Origin: Bacilli bacterium
GTDB taxonomy: Bacteria; Bacillota_I; Bacilli_A; ML615J-28; CAG-313
DNA length: 64,000 bases
Assembly: GCA_017411715.1 (NCBI GenBank)
Contig: JAFQPO010000009.1
Span: 62,001-126,000, forward strand
Direction of reading: 5' to 3'
In this document: positions 8,250-15,011 of the stretch, one piece after another
Layout of the letters: each line of letters starts with the position of its first letter
Numbering within the stretch: the stretch's first letter is position 1
The notes under the pieces: model-generated
Seen by the model: only the letters and a program-made list of their open reading frames with translations
Told to the model about the DNA's origin: nothing
The model's database searches: none
Program-made: the position numbers and the translations under genes

Positions 8250-8504
8250 TTATTCTTCAGAACCTAAATCAATTTCTAAACGCACCTTTTCACGAGCTGC
8301 AGCCGCATAAGCTAAAGTTCTAATTGCATTCGCAACGCGCCCTTTTTTACCAATAATACGGCCTAAATCATCTGGATGAACAGATACTTTTAGACTAACA
8401 ACATTACCTTCTTGATTAGATGTTGTTACTACAACTTCTTCTGGATGTGTTGTAAGCGGTTTGATTAATTCTGAAACTAATTTTTCATAATTAACTCCGC
8501 CCAT
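8250..8504 (-). CDS. khpA: KhpA-type KH-domain RNA-binding protein
   Basis: 84 residues forming a single KH domain with the GxxG loop in RIIGKKGR (about 49-56). This is the YlqC/KhpA family, a small RNA chaperone that pairs with KhpB and affects cell elongation and RNA metabolism in Firmicutes. It follows rpsP by 9 bases, the usual rpsP-khpA arrangement. Here the unit ends with a terminator instead of continuing to rimM-trmD-rplS. Confidence 0.9.
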   Translation of the reverse strand: MGGVNYEKLVSELIKPLTTHPEEVVVTTSNQEGNVVSLKVSVHPDDLGRIIGKKGRVANAIRTLAYAAAAREKVRLEIDLGSEE

Positions 8505-8513
8505 AGTATTTAC

Positions 8514-8777
8514 CTACTTTTGGCTAGCTTTAAATTTTGCGATTAAACCTTCTTTAACAAGTAATGAATTAACAGTGTCAGTTGGTTTTGCACCAGCTTG
8601 TAACCATTTAACTACTTTTTCTTCATCGAATTTAACAGTAGCAGGATTTGTTAAAGGATTGTATGTACCAACGATTTCAATGAAACGACCATCACGAGGA
8701 TTTCTTGAATCTGTTGCTACTATACGATAGAAAGGTGCTTTTTTAGAACCAAATCTTTGTGATCTTAATTTTACCAT
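8514..8777 (-). CDS. rpsP: 30S ribosomal protein S16
   Basis: 87 residues, the normal length for S16. It begins [20 protein letters not shown] and contains the conserved [12 protein letters not shown] and GTYNP segments. It is the first gene of a two-gene operon with khpA, transcribed from a perfect sigma-A promoter at 8813-8841, with an AAAGGAGAT ribosome binding site. Confidence 0.97.
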   Translation of the reverse strand: MVKLRSQRFGSKKAPFYRIVATDSRNPRDGRFIEIVGTYNPLTNPATVKFDEEKVVKWLQAGAKPTDTVNSLLVKEGLIAKFKASQK

Positions 8778-8812
8778 AATAATATATCTCCTTTTATTTT
8801 TTAATTCGATAT

Positions 8813-8841
8813 ATTATACCATATTTAAAACAAAGTGTCAA
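8813..8841 (-). promoter_or_regulatory. sigma-A promoter of rpsP, nested in ylbE terminator
   Basis: TTGACA (8841-8836), 17 bp, TATAAT (8818-8813) on the minus strand, a consensus promoter. Its -35 hexamer lies within one arm of the terminator hairpin of the upstream ylbD-ylbE unit. Confidence 0.9.
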
Positions 8842-8861
8842 GTAAAATTACTTAACACTTT
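8826..8861 (-). terminator. Terminator of ylbD-ylbE
   Basis: AAAGTGTTAAGTA / ACTTGACACTTT hairpin with one G-U pair followed by a U-rich tail, directly after the ylbE stop codon at 8862. Confidence 0.8.
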
Positions 8862-9086
8862 TTAACTATTTAGATATTTTATTAGACCATTAATAAATTC
8901 AACTTGTTTTTGAAGATTACTTATTTTATCAGCCGTTGTTAGTTTTAAATTAACTTTAACTTCTTTTTCAAAATCATTATAACTACTAGGGTTTTTATCA
9001 AGTATGACATACCAATTAGGATGATATCTTAAATACTCTAAATAAACTGGATTATTATATAATTTAGAAGTTACTTCGTAAACCAT
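8862..9086 (-). CDS. ylbE: YlbE-like protein
   Basis: 74 residues from ATG 9086. The HPNWY segment (about 22-26) followed by RNP/NPSSY-like residues is typical of the YlbE family (Bacilli, function unknown). Its ATG overlaps the stop of ylbD as TAATG, and the Shine-Dalgarno GGTGGG lies inside ylbD, so translation is coupled. An upstream ATG at 9095 is less well placed. The ylbD-ylbE pair is conserved in sporulating Bacilli, which supports a spore-related role without proving one. Confidence 0.75.
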   Translation of the reverse strand: MVYEVTSKLYNNPVYLEYLRYHPNWYVILDKNPSSYNDFEKEVKVNLKLTTADKISNLQKQVEFINGLIKYLNS

Positions 9087-9430
9087 TAATCCCACCAGCT
9101 ATTGTAATCCGCATTATATATTCTAGATGGATTTGTACCATTTAAACCTTGTGTTATTTGTAATACTTTTTGAACAGTATTTAACGTTTTAGAAATCGAA
9201 TCAGGATTTATCTTTTTAACATAATCAACTATTTTTCTAACACTATCATTATTTAAAAGATCAGATGGTTGTGTTTTTGTTTGAGTTCTAAAATCCTTAA
9301 ATTCATCTTCTCCTAAAATAACCCAATCTTCATAGATGCTTTGCCATGTTCTATTACCATTTCTAACTTCTTCTTTTATTCTTTCGTGTCTGCTAACAAA
9401 TTCTTTAAATTCATTCATTCTACTTGCCAT
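9086..9430 (-). CDS. ylbD: YlbD-family putative spore coat protein
   Basis: 114 residues. The start MNEFKEFVSRHERIKEEVRNG with RTWQSIYEDWVILGED matches the YlbD family (putative coat protein of Bacillus), whose hallmark is FKEFVxxHPxLxxxVRxGxxTWQxLYEDWxLLGE. The C-terminal half (about 50-114) is a polar helix region ending in SWWD. ATG 9430 has a good AGTGAGGTGAT ribosome binding site. It is coupled to ylbE downstream and divergent from a coat-like gene at 9532. Coat location is family knowledge. Confidence 0.8.
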   Translation of the reverse strand: MASRMNEFKEFVSRHERIKEEVRNGNRTWQSIYEDWVILGEDEFKDFRTQTKTQPSDLLNNDSVRKIVDYVKKINPDSISKTLNTVQKVLQITQGLNGTNPSRIYNADYNSWWD

Positions 9431-9484
9431 TATATCACCTCACTATTAGTATATTAAAACTATAAATAAATGTGAATATATGTC

Positions 9485-9512
9485 ACATCCTTAAAGAAAC
9501 TATCATAACATA
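9485..9512 (+). promoter_or_regulatory. sigma-K-like promoter
   Basis: ACA (9485-9487), 16 bp, CATAACATA (9504-9512), an exact match to the sigma-K pattern AC-16-CATAnnnTA, 20 bases before the gene at 9532. This suggests late mother-cell expression. Confidence 0.7.
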
Positions 9513-9531
9513 ATTACAAAGGAGGTATTTA

Positions 9532-9744
9532 ATGCTAAACTTTTTAAAACGAATTAATCAACCAAATAACTATCCACCTCAAAACTTTTATAACCCTGGA
9601 TATTATAATCCTAATATGAATATGGGATATGATTTTTCTAGAATTGAAACTGAGATAGTTGAGTTAAAGAGAATTACAAATGATTTAAATAAAAGAGTAA
9701 ATAGATTAGAAAACTATTTAGGAATTAATAAAAACAATTATTAA
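9532..9744 (+). CDS. Small Pro/Asn/Tyr-rich coiled-coil protein, putative coat
   Basis: 70 residues in two parts. Residues 10-35 are rich in Asn, Pro and Tyr (NNYPPQNFYNPGYYNPNMN), like many spore coat or surface proteins. Residues 36-64 form a short coiled coil with heptad-spaced I/L/V. I do not recognise a named family. A perfect sigma-K-like promoter precedes it, it has a strong AAAGGAGG ribosome binding site, and its neighbours are YlbD and a YjcZ-type protein. Spore coat function is inferred from these. Confidence 0.65.
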   Translation: MLNFLKRINQPNNYPPQNFYNPGYYNPNMNMGYDFSRIETEIVELKRITNDLNKRVNRLENYLGINKNNY

Positions 9745-9808
9745 TAGGTTTATGCACATTCAATATTTTTATCTATGAATAAAATATAGTACAGAGAGGG
9801 GGAAAAAC

Positions 9809-9949
9809 ATGTATCAACCTAACTTTGGATATGGATGCTGCAGTGCTCCAACAAACACTTGTGGTAATTCTAGCTTCGGCGGATACGGATACGCATTAAT
9901 TCTTGTGTTATTCATCCTTTTAGTAATCATTGGTACCGCTCGTTGGTAA
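9809..9949 (+). CDS. YjcZ-family sporulation mini-protein
   Basis: 46 residues. It has a Gly/Tyr/Cys-rich N-terminus (FGYGCC, SSFGGYGYA) and one membrane segment, ALILVLFILLVIIG (29-42), followed by a short TARW tail. This is the layout of the YjcZ/YczN sporulation proteins (Gly-rich stretch then ALIVVLFILLIIVG). The ribosome binding site is GAGAGGGGG. A weak sigma-K/G-like -10 (TATGAATA, around 9773) lies upstream. Family members are small spore-associated membrane proteins of unknown function. The Cys9-Cys10 pair and Cys18 are unusual additions. Confidence 0.8.
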   Translation: MYQPNFGYGCCSAPTNTCGNSSFGGYGYALILVLFILLVIIGTARW

Positions 9950-10021
9950 TTAATTTCAAGAGGAAGCAAAAAGGCTTCCTTTTTTGTATTTTTTTGGTAT
10001 AATAAAAATAGAGGTGAGATT

Positions 10022-10606
10022 ATGATTTTATCTAAAGATATTGTAAAAGATGATAATCCGTTACTAAAAGAAAAATCAGTTGATGTTGAAATTCCACTTT
10101 CAAAAGAAGATGAAAACACTTTAAAAGAAATGATTGAATATATCTTTAATTCAATTGATGAAGAGATTTCTGCTAAGTATGATTTAAGAGCAGCAGTAGG
10201 AATTGCGGCTCCACAAATCGGTGTACTTAAAAAAATGATTGTAATATATACTTTTGATGAATTAGGTAATGAATGGTTCTTACCAATTGTTAACCCTAAA
10301 ATTGTTTCTTATTCTGATGAACTTGCTTATTTAAAAACTGGCGAAGGATGTTTATCTGTGGATAGGGAAGTTAGTGGATTAGTTATGAGACCTAAAAGAA
10401 CTACTTTCAAAGGATACATCTATGATAATGGAGAATTAGTTTATAAAACTATAAAATTAGAAAATTACTTATCAATTGTTTTCAATCATGAATATGATCA
10501 CTTAAGAGGTATTTTATTCCCTGATCGTATTAATAAAGAAAATCCATTCTTTATTCCTAATAATGCTAGCCCAATTAAGTTCGAGGGTGAAGAAGATGAA
10601 AAATAG
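10022..10606 (+). CDS. def: Peptide deformylase
   Basis: 194 residues, the length of Gram-positive type II deformylases. All three metal-site motifs are visible: GIAAPQIG (about 60-67), EGCLSV (112-117) and HEYDH (159-163). It removes the formyl group from nascent N-formyl-Met peptides. It has a GAGGTGA ribosome binding site and overlaps the next gene by 11 bases. Confidence 0.95.
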   Translation: MILSKDIVKDDNPLLKEKSVDVEIPLSKEDENTLKEMIEYIFNSIDEEISAKYDLRAAVGIAAPQIGVLKKMIVIYTFDELGNEWFLPIVNPKIVSYSDELAYLKTGEGCLSVDREVSGLVMRPKRTTFKGYIYDNGELVYKTIKLENYLSIVFNHEYDHLRGILFPDRINKENPFFIPNNASPIKFEGEEDEK

Positions 10607-10964
10607 ATACTTAAAGTTTAGTTTTATCTTTTTAATGATTGTTTGCTTATTATTTGTTTGTGGATGTGAAATGGGTAAACGTGATGAAAGAAAAATTAAT
10701 AGAAGAGTTGAAAAAGGAAATCCATATACATATGTTGAAATAATTGAAAAATATGGTCAACCTACTGAATATAGAACTTTACAAGGAGAGTATATTTATT
10801 CTTCTATTCCTAATAACTTTACTGGTTATGCATGTTATTATATTGGTTTTAATAGTGAAGAAGAATATTTTAATGCGGCACAAAATGGTGCAACTGCTAA
10901 AAGTTTATTAATAGAATTTAACAAAGGACTTGCTGTTAAAGCTACATATCAAAGAGTAAATTAA
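10596..10964 (+). CDS. Small lipoprotein of unknown function
   Basis: 122 residues from ATG 10596, which overlaps the end of def. It has a lysine-started hydrophobic signal (MKNRYLKFSFIF...) and a Cys in LFVCGC that could be lipidated, although Cys at -2 is not the usual lipobox residue. The mature part contains YVEIIEKYGQPTEY, which resembles the small outer-surface SmpA/BamE-like fold seen in Firmicutes lipoproteins, but that is only a guess. It is probably co-transcribed with def and ends at a strong terminator. Confidence 0.6.
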   Translation: MKNRYLKFSFIFLMIVCLLFVCGCEMGKRDERKINRRVEKGNPYTYVEIIEKYGQPTEYRTLQGEYIYSSIPNNFTGYACYYIGFNSEEEYFNAAQNGATAKSLLIEFNKGLAVKATYQRVN

Positions 10965-10970
10965 ACAACT

Positions 10971-11001
10971 AAAAAAGGATAGCAATTTTTGCTATCCTTT
11001 T
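10971..11001. terminator. Bidirectional terminator
   Basis: AAAGGATAGCAA-TTT-TTGCTATCCTTTT hairpin between convergent genes (lipoprotein plus, methyltransferase minus). Confidence 0.85.
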
Positions 11002-11094
11002 ACTTTACAATATTACATTACTAGTAATGATTAAGTATATTAATTACACTTAAAAAGATTTTATCACAAGGCTAAAGTTTTTTACAACTATTTT

Positions 11095-11880
11095 TTATTT
11101 CTTTTTGTATTCAAACAGACGATACATTTTTTTTGAGAAACTACCCGCATAAAGATGTGCGAAAATAAATCTTTCTAATCCTTTTAACTCATCTATATAT
11201 ATTTTAGGTATCATAGTATGTTCTTTTTCAAAAGTCAATTTCCCAGTTTGATATGCTTGTGGATTATCTATACCATAAACCTGGGTTACGCCCACATCAT
11301 TTATAGGGTTTCTTCTTTTTGACATTTTAGCAGCAAAAGAAGTATAAGTATCTACTAACATCATAATATTTTCAAAATGAGAACAAAGGCTTTCTACTAA
11401 ATTTTTAATTTCTTCTACTGACAAGTACATACTTACGCCTTCCATAACGACAATAGCAGAATTCTTTTTCTCTATAGCTGATAGCCACTTACAATCTCTT
11501 ACATCTGATGCAATCATTTGATAGTCATCTGTTTCAACAAAGTAGCGTTTTCTTTCTTCAATGACTTCAAAAAAATCTACATCGTACCATTTATGGTTTT
11601 TAGTTCCAACTCTTATATTACGGCTATCCATTCCACAACCAATATGTATGACTGCCGCATCAGGTGCACCTTCCATTTGAATCTTTAACCACTCATCAAA
11701 TACAGCAGAGCGAATCCCCATATAGTAAGCAAGATATTTAGATTTTGATTTACCTGAAAGAGAAAATCCCTCAGCTTCCCAAATTTCTTCGGCTTTTTTA
11801 TCATCAAGGAATAAGCCCTTTTTACTCACATAGGCTTTACCGTATAAAGGAATATATAATGTTTTGTTTACGCTATTCAT
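11095..11880 (-). CDS. Leucine-carboxyl-methyltransferase-type SAM methyltransferase
   Basis: 261 residues. The SAM motif is VIHIGCGMDSRNIR (about 72-85), typical of the LCMT/TcmP (PF04072-type) O-methyltransferases, followed by YDVDFFEV (acidic motif II) and VMEGVSMYLS. Family members methylate small-molecule or protein carboxyl/hydroxyl groups; the substrate is unknown. ATG 11880 was chosen for its AGGAG at 8 bases; the ORF opens 16 codons earlier. The gene looks slightly richer in G+C than its neighbours by eye and has no functional link to them, so recent acquisition is possible. Confidence 0.75.
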   Translation of the reverse strand: MNSVNKTLYIPLYGKAYVSKKGLFLDDKKAEEIWEAEGFSLSGKSKSKYLAYYMGIRSAVFDEWLKIQMEGAPDAAVIHIGCGMDSRNIRVGTKNHKWYDVDFFEVIEERKRYFVETDDYQMIASDVRDCKWLSAIEKKNSAIVVMEGVSMYLSVEEIKNLVESLCSHFENIMMLVDTYTSFAAKMSKRRNPINDVGVTQVYGIDNPQAYQTGKLTFEKEHTMIPKIYIDELKGLERFIFAHLYAGSFSKKMYRLFEYKKK

Positions 11881-11954
11881 ATGCGCTTCTCCTAATTTAT
11901 TATTTACTGGTAAGTTTTTATAACACAAAATTATAATTGCTACGAAAATAGTAG

Positions 11955-12758
11955 TTATACAATTTCATTGATTGATTTTTTATATAGTCCCAATTTTATT
12001 AAAGCATCTTCTAATCCGTCATTTTCGACCCTTTTTGAGACCATATTCGCACTTTTTTGTACTTCTTCGGTTGCATTACCCATAGCACAGGAAAGATTTG
12101 CCATTTGTAGCATTTCAACATCATTTTCTCCATCCCCCACCGCATATACATCTTTTATATCATAGTGACCATATTCAATAACTTTTTGCATTCCTAAAGT
12201 TTTACTAGTCTTACAAGATGTAATATCACAACCGAAAGAACCCCATTTCAAAAACTTAAGTTCTGGTATTTTCTTTTTATATTCATCAATCTTATCATTA
12301 CCTAAAAATAACCATCCCATAACATATGGTAAAGTTTCATCAAATAAACCTCTTTTTAAATCAATCAAAACATTCTCTTTCATCGAACGCTTCATCCAAT
12401 CATGTGGATTTTCCATATGATATAAATATATATTTGAAGTAGTAACTAGTCCAATTAAATCATCATTCATCCTAGCTTCTTTAATTAGTTTACTAATACC
12501 ACTTTTTTCCATTTCTAATTCAAAAACAATTTTATCATCAATTACTACACACCCACCATTAACTAAAACATACCCTTTAATATACTCTCTTACCTCATCT
12601 ATATTATGTACTAAATAGTATGGTCTACCAGTACAAATATATATATCTACATCTTGATATATTTTAGAAAGAGCAATTTTAGCACTATGCGGAATACATT
12701 TATTAACCCCATCATAGAGCGTACCATCAATATCTAAAAACAATACTCTTTTTTTCAT
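11955..12758 (-). CDS. Cof-type HAD phosphatase
   Basis: 267 residues. Motif I FLDIDGTLYDG (nucleophile about Asp9), motif II CTGRP, and the C-terminal GDGENDVEM metal motif with the preceding catalytic Lys region identify a Cof/YxeH-like subfamily IIB HAD phosphatase. These dephosphorylate sugar phosphates, flavin or cofactor phosphates with broad specificity. It stands alone, divergent from RNase J. Confidence 0.85.
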   Translation of the reverse strand: MKKRVLFLDIDGTLYDGVNKCIPHSAKIALSKIYQDVDIYICTGRPYYLVHNIDEVREYIKGYVLVNGGCVVIDDKIVFELEMEKSGISKLIKEARMNDDLIGLVTTSNIYLYHMENPHDWMKRSMKENVLIDLKRGLFDETLPYVMGWLFLGNDKIDEYKKKIPELKFLKWGSFGCDITSCKTSKTLGMQKVIEYGHYDIKDVYAVGDGENDVEMLQMANLSCAMGNATEEVQKSANMVSKRVENDGLEDALIKLGLYKKSINEIV

Positions 12759-12854
12759 ATAATCACCAACCTATTATATTATAACAAAACACTTTTCTTT
12801 TTTTAACATTTATGATAAAATATTGGTGAATAAATTTTAAAGAAAGGAGGACTT

Positions 12855-14576
12855 ATGCAGGAAAATATACAAACTAAAAAGAAGCACCCTAACCATAGAA
12901 AACAAAAACCAAATGATAATACTCCTAAAATTAGAGTATGTTCAATTGGTGGTTTAGGCGAAGTTGGTATGAATATGTATATTGTCGAATCTAATGATGA
13001 AATAATCGTTATGGATTGTGGAATATTATTTGCGGACGACGATGTACATGGTGTTGAATACATAATTCCCGACTTTACATATTTAGAAGAAAACAAACAC
13101 AAAATAGTAGCAATGTTTATTACTCATGGTCATGAAGACCACATTGGCGCATTACCACTTTTTCTTAGAAAACTAGATGTAAAAATATATGCTGCTGGGA
13201 TTGCCAATAACTTAATTAGATTTAAAATGTATGAATATCCTGATATTCATTACACTCTTGAAAGTTATAATGAAAATTCAATTTTCGCATACAAAGACTT
13301 TACAGTATCTTTCTTTAGAACTAATCACTCAATCCCCGACTCATTTGGTATTGCTATTAAAACTAAACTAGGATATATTGTCAATTCTGGAGACTTCAAA
13401 TTTGATTTAACTCCACTTGGTGATCGAAGTGATTTCTATAAAATGGCTAAACTTGGTAATGAAGGAGTTTTATGTTTATTAGCTGATAGTACTAACTCTA
13501 AAATCTCTACATTCTCTCCAAGTGAAAAAACTATAGCTAACTCTATTAAACAAATGTTTAAATCTATTAAAGGAAGAATAATTATCGCAACATTTGCCTC
13601 TAACGTTTATCGTGTTGAACAAATACTAGAATCTAGTGTTGCTTGTGGAAGAAAAATCGCAGTATTCGGTCATAGTATGGAAAAAGCTATTGAAGCTGCT
13701 TCTAAACTTAAATATATTAATATTCCTAAAAGTTCATTCATCCCAGCAAGAGAACTAAATAAATATCAAGGTGATAATGTAACTATTATTTGTACCGGCT
13801 CACAAGGCGAACCACTCGCAGCATTATCAAGAATTGCTAATGGAACACATAAACAAATTCAACTAAGACCAAATGATACAGTTATTTATTCTTCTAAACC
13901 AATCCCTGGCAATGAACAATTCATTAATAGAAATATCAACTTACTTGTAAAACGCGGTGCTAATGTTATAAAAAACAGCCCACTATCAGACACACACACA
14001 ACAGGCCACGCATCTGTTGAAGAAATTAAACTAATGCTTAGTTTAATTAAACCTAAATATTTAATGCCTGTCCATGGTGAATTCCATATGTTAAAATACC
14101 ACGCAAATGTGGCACTTGAAATGGGATACAAAAAAGATGAACTATTCTGTCTTGACTGTGGTGATGTTTTAGAATTTAAAGAAAATAGTAAACCAAAAGT
14201 AATCAAACAAGGTATCTTCACTGATCAATTATATTTAGACTCTAACTTCTCACAAATATCTAGTGAAACAATTAGAGAAAGAAAACAACTTGCGGATGAA
14301 GGAATTATAACAGCTGTATTTACTATTAACAAGAAAAAGAAAATACTTGCTCCTACTAGAATCAAAGCAGTAGGCTTTGTAGATACCAACCACTTTGAAA
14401 ACCTAACTAAAGATATTAAAGAAAAAGCAACTGAAATATTTATTAAATCATTAAATGATTACAAAACATTAAATATTAATGGTATTAGAAGTGCTACTAC
14501 TCACGCTCTTTCTCAATATATTTACGATGAGACAGAACGTAAACCATATATCTTTACTATCATCAATGTTATATAA
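12855..14576 (+). CDS. rnj: Ribonuclease J
   Basis: 573 residues, the usual size for RNase J1/J2. The N-terminal metallo-beta-lactamase domain has HGHEDHIGA (about 92-100) with the other metal ligands, including the NHSIPDSFG segment. The beta-CASP part contains GSQGEP and SSKPIPGNE, and the third metal motif is PVHGEFHML. It is a 5'-3' exo/endonuclease central to mRNA decay and rRNA maturation in Firmicutes. A strong AAAGGAGGA ribosome binding site precedes ATG. I cannot tell J1 from J2. Confidence 0.93.
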   Translation: MQENIQTKKKHPNHRKQKPNDNTPKIRVCSIGGLGEVGMNMYIVESNDEIIVMDCGILFADDDVHGVEYIIPDFTYLEENKHKIVAMFITHGHEDHIGALPLFLRKLDVKIYAAGIANNLIRFKMYEYPDIHYTLESYNENSIFAYKDFTVSFFRTNHSIPDSFGIAIKTKLGYIVNSGDFKFDLTPLGDRSDFYKMAKLGNEGVLCLLADSTNSKISTFSPSEKTIANSIKQMFKSIKGRIIIATFASNVYRVEQILESSVACGRKIAVFGHSMEKAIEAASKLKYINIPKSSFIPARELNKYQGDNVTIICTGSQGEPLAALSRIANGTHKQIQLRPNDTVIYSSKPIPGNEQFINRNINLLVKRGANVIKNSPLSDTHTTGHASVEEIKLMLSLIKPKYLMPVHGEFHMLKYHANVALEMGYKKDELFCLDCGDVLEFKENSKPKVIKQGIFTDQLYLDSNFSQISSETIRERKQLADEGIITAVFTINKKKKILAPTRIKAVGFVDTNHFENLTKDIKEKATEIFIKSLNDYKTLNINGIRSATTHALSQYIYDETERKPYIFTIINVI

Positions 14577-14580
14577 AAAC

Positions 14581-14615
14581 AAAGAACTCAATCCAAAAGG
14601 ATTGGGTTCTTTTTT
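14581..14615. terminator. Terminator after RNase J
   Basis: AAGAACTCAATCC-AAAA-GGATTGGGTTCTT followed by six T. Its 3' end coincides with the stop codon of the gene remnant on the other strand. Confidence 0.85.
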
Positions 14616-14812
14616 AATCAACCACTATTCTCATAATATCATAATTCATATCATTATTAGTACTAGCATCTATGTATCCTATATAATAACTACCAGCTTC
14701 TAGACTAAATGAATCATCATTATTACTATCATTTTCCGCAAATCCAATTACATTTGATTTAATAATGCTAAAATTACCTCGCGGAACAAAAAACGCTATT
14801 TTTTGATTTTTT
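14614..14812 (-). pseudogene. C-terminal gene remnant, no start
   Basis: Reading from 14812 down to a TAA at 14616-14614 gives about 65 sense codons, preceded by an in-frame TAG and with no ATG until the last dozen codons. The final 45 residues (AENDSNNDDSFSLEAGSYYI, then GYIDASTNNDMNYDIMRIVV) look like the end of a secreted beta-sandwich domain. The 5' part is low-complexity and AT-rich. I interpret it as the truncated tail of a lost surface-protein gene. Together with the repeats below it fills the 435-base gap between RNase J and the next gene. Confidence 0.5.
14788..14812. repeat. Imperfect direct repeat, copy 1
   Basis: A6-CGCTAT-T-rich block of 25 bases, repeated at 14867-14890 with two substitutions and one indel. 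The same 100 bases hold a small island with several CG dinucleotides (14779-14874), unlike the flanking DNA. Confidence 0.5.
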
Positions 14813-14866
14813 CTCTAATTCGGTCCGCTAGCAGAACAAATTGGGCATTTTTAGCTCAAAAAACGC

Positions 14867-14890
14867 AAAAACGATATTTTTTAATTTTTT
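14867..14890. repeat. Imperfect direct repeat, copy 2
   Basis: Partner of 14788-14812 (A5-CGATAT-T-rich). A shorter AAAAAACGC copy precedes it. It may be a decayed intergenic element or slippage product. Confidence 0.45.
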
Positions 14891-14923
14891 ATAAATATTA
14901 TTTCTATTTATTGGAAATACATA

Positions 14924-14974
14924 AAAAAAGATCGACTAGATGCCATTTATGTAAATAGATATGTTCTAGTCGAT
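14924..14974 (-). terminator. Terminator of the lipoprotein gene at 15012
   Basis: ATCGACTAGA (14931-14940) pairs with TCTAGTCGAT (14965-14974) around a 24-base loop, followed on the minus strand by seven U. Long perfect stem. Confidence 0.75.
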
Positions 14975-15011
14975 TTTTATAATAATAATATGATTAATTT
15001 ATAAGTGTTTT

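Noticed and set aside
12803-13102. Frame on the opposite strand over the start of RNase J
   Set aside because: It is a shadow of a strongly conserved gene, without a ribosome binding site or family match. The same holds for the other antisense frames over uvrC, infB, pgk-tpiA, msmK and mnmG.
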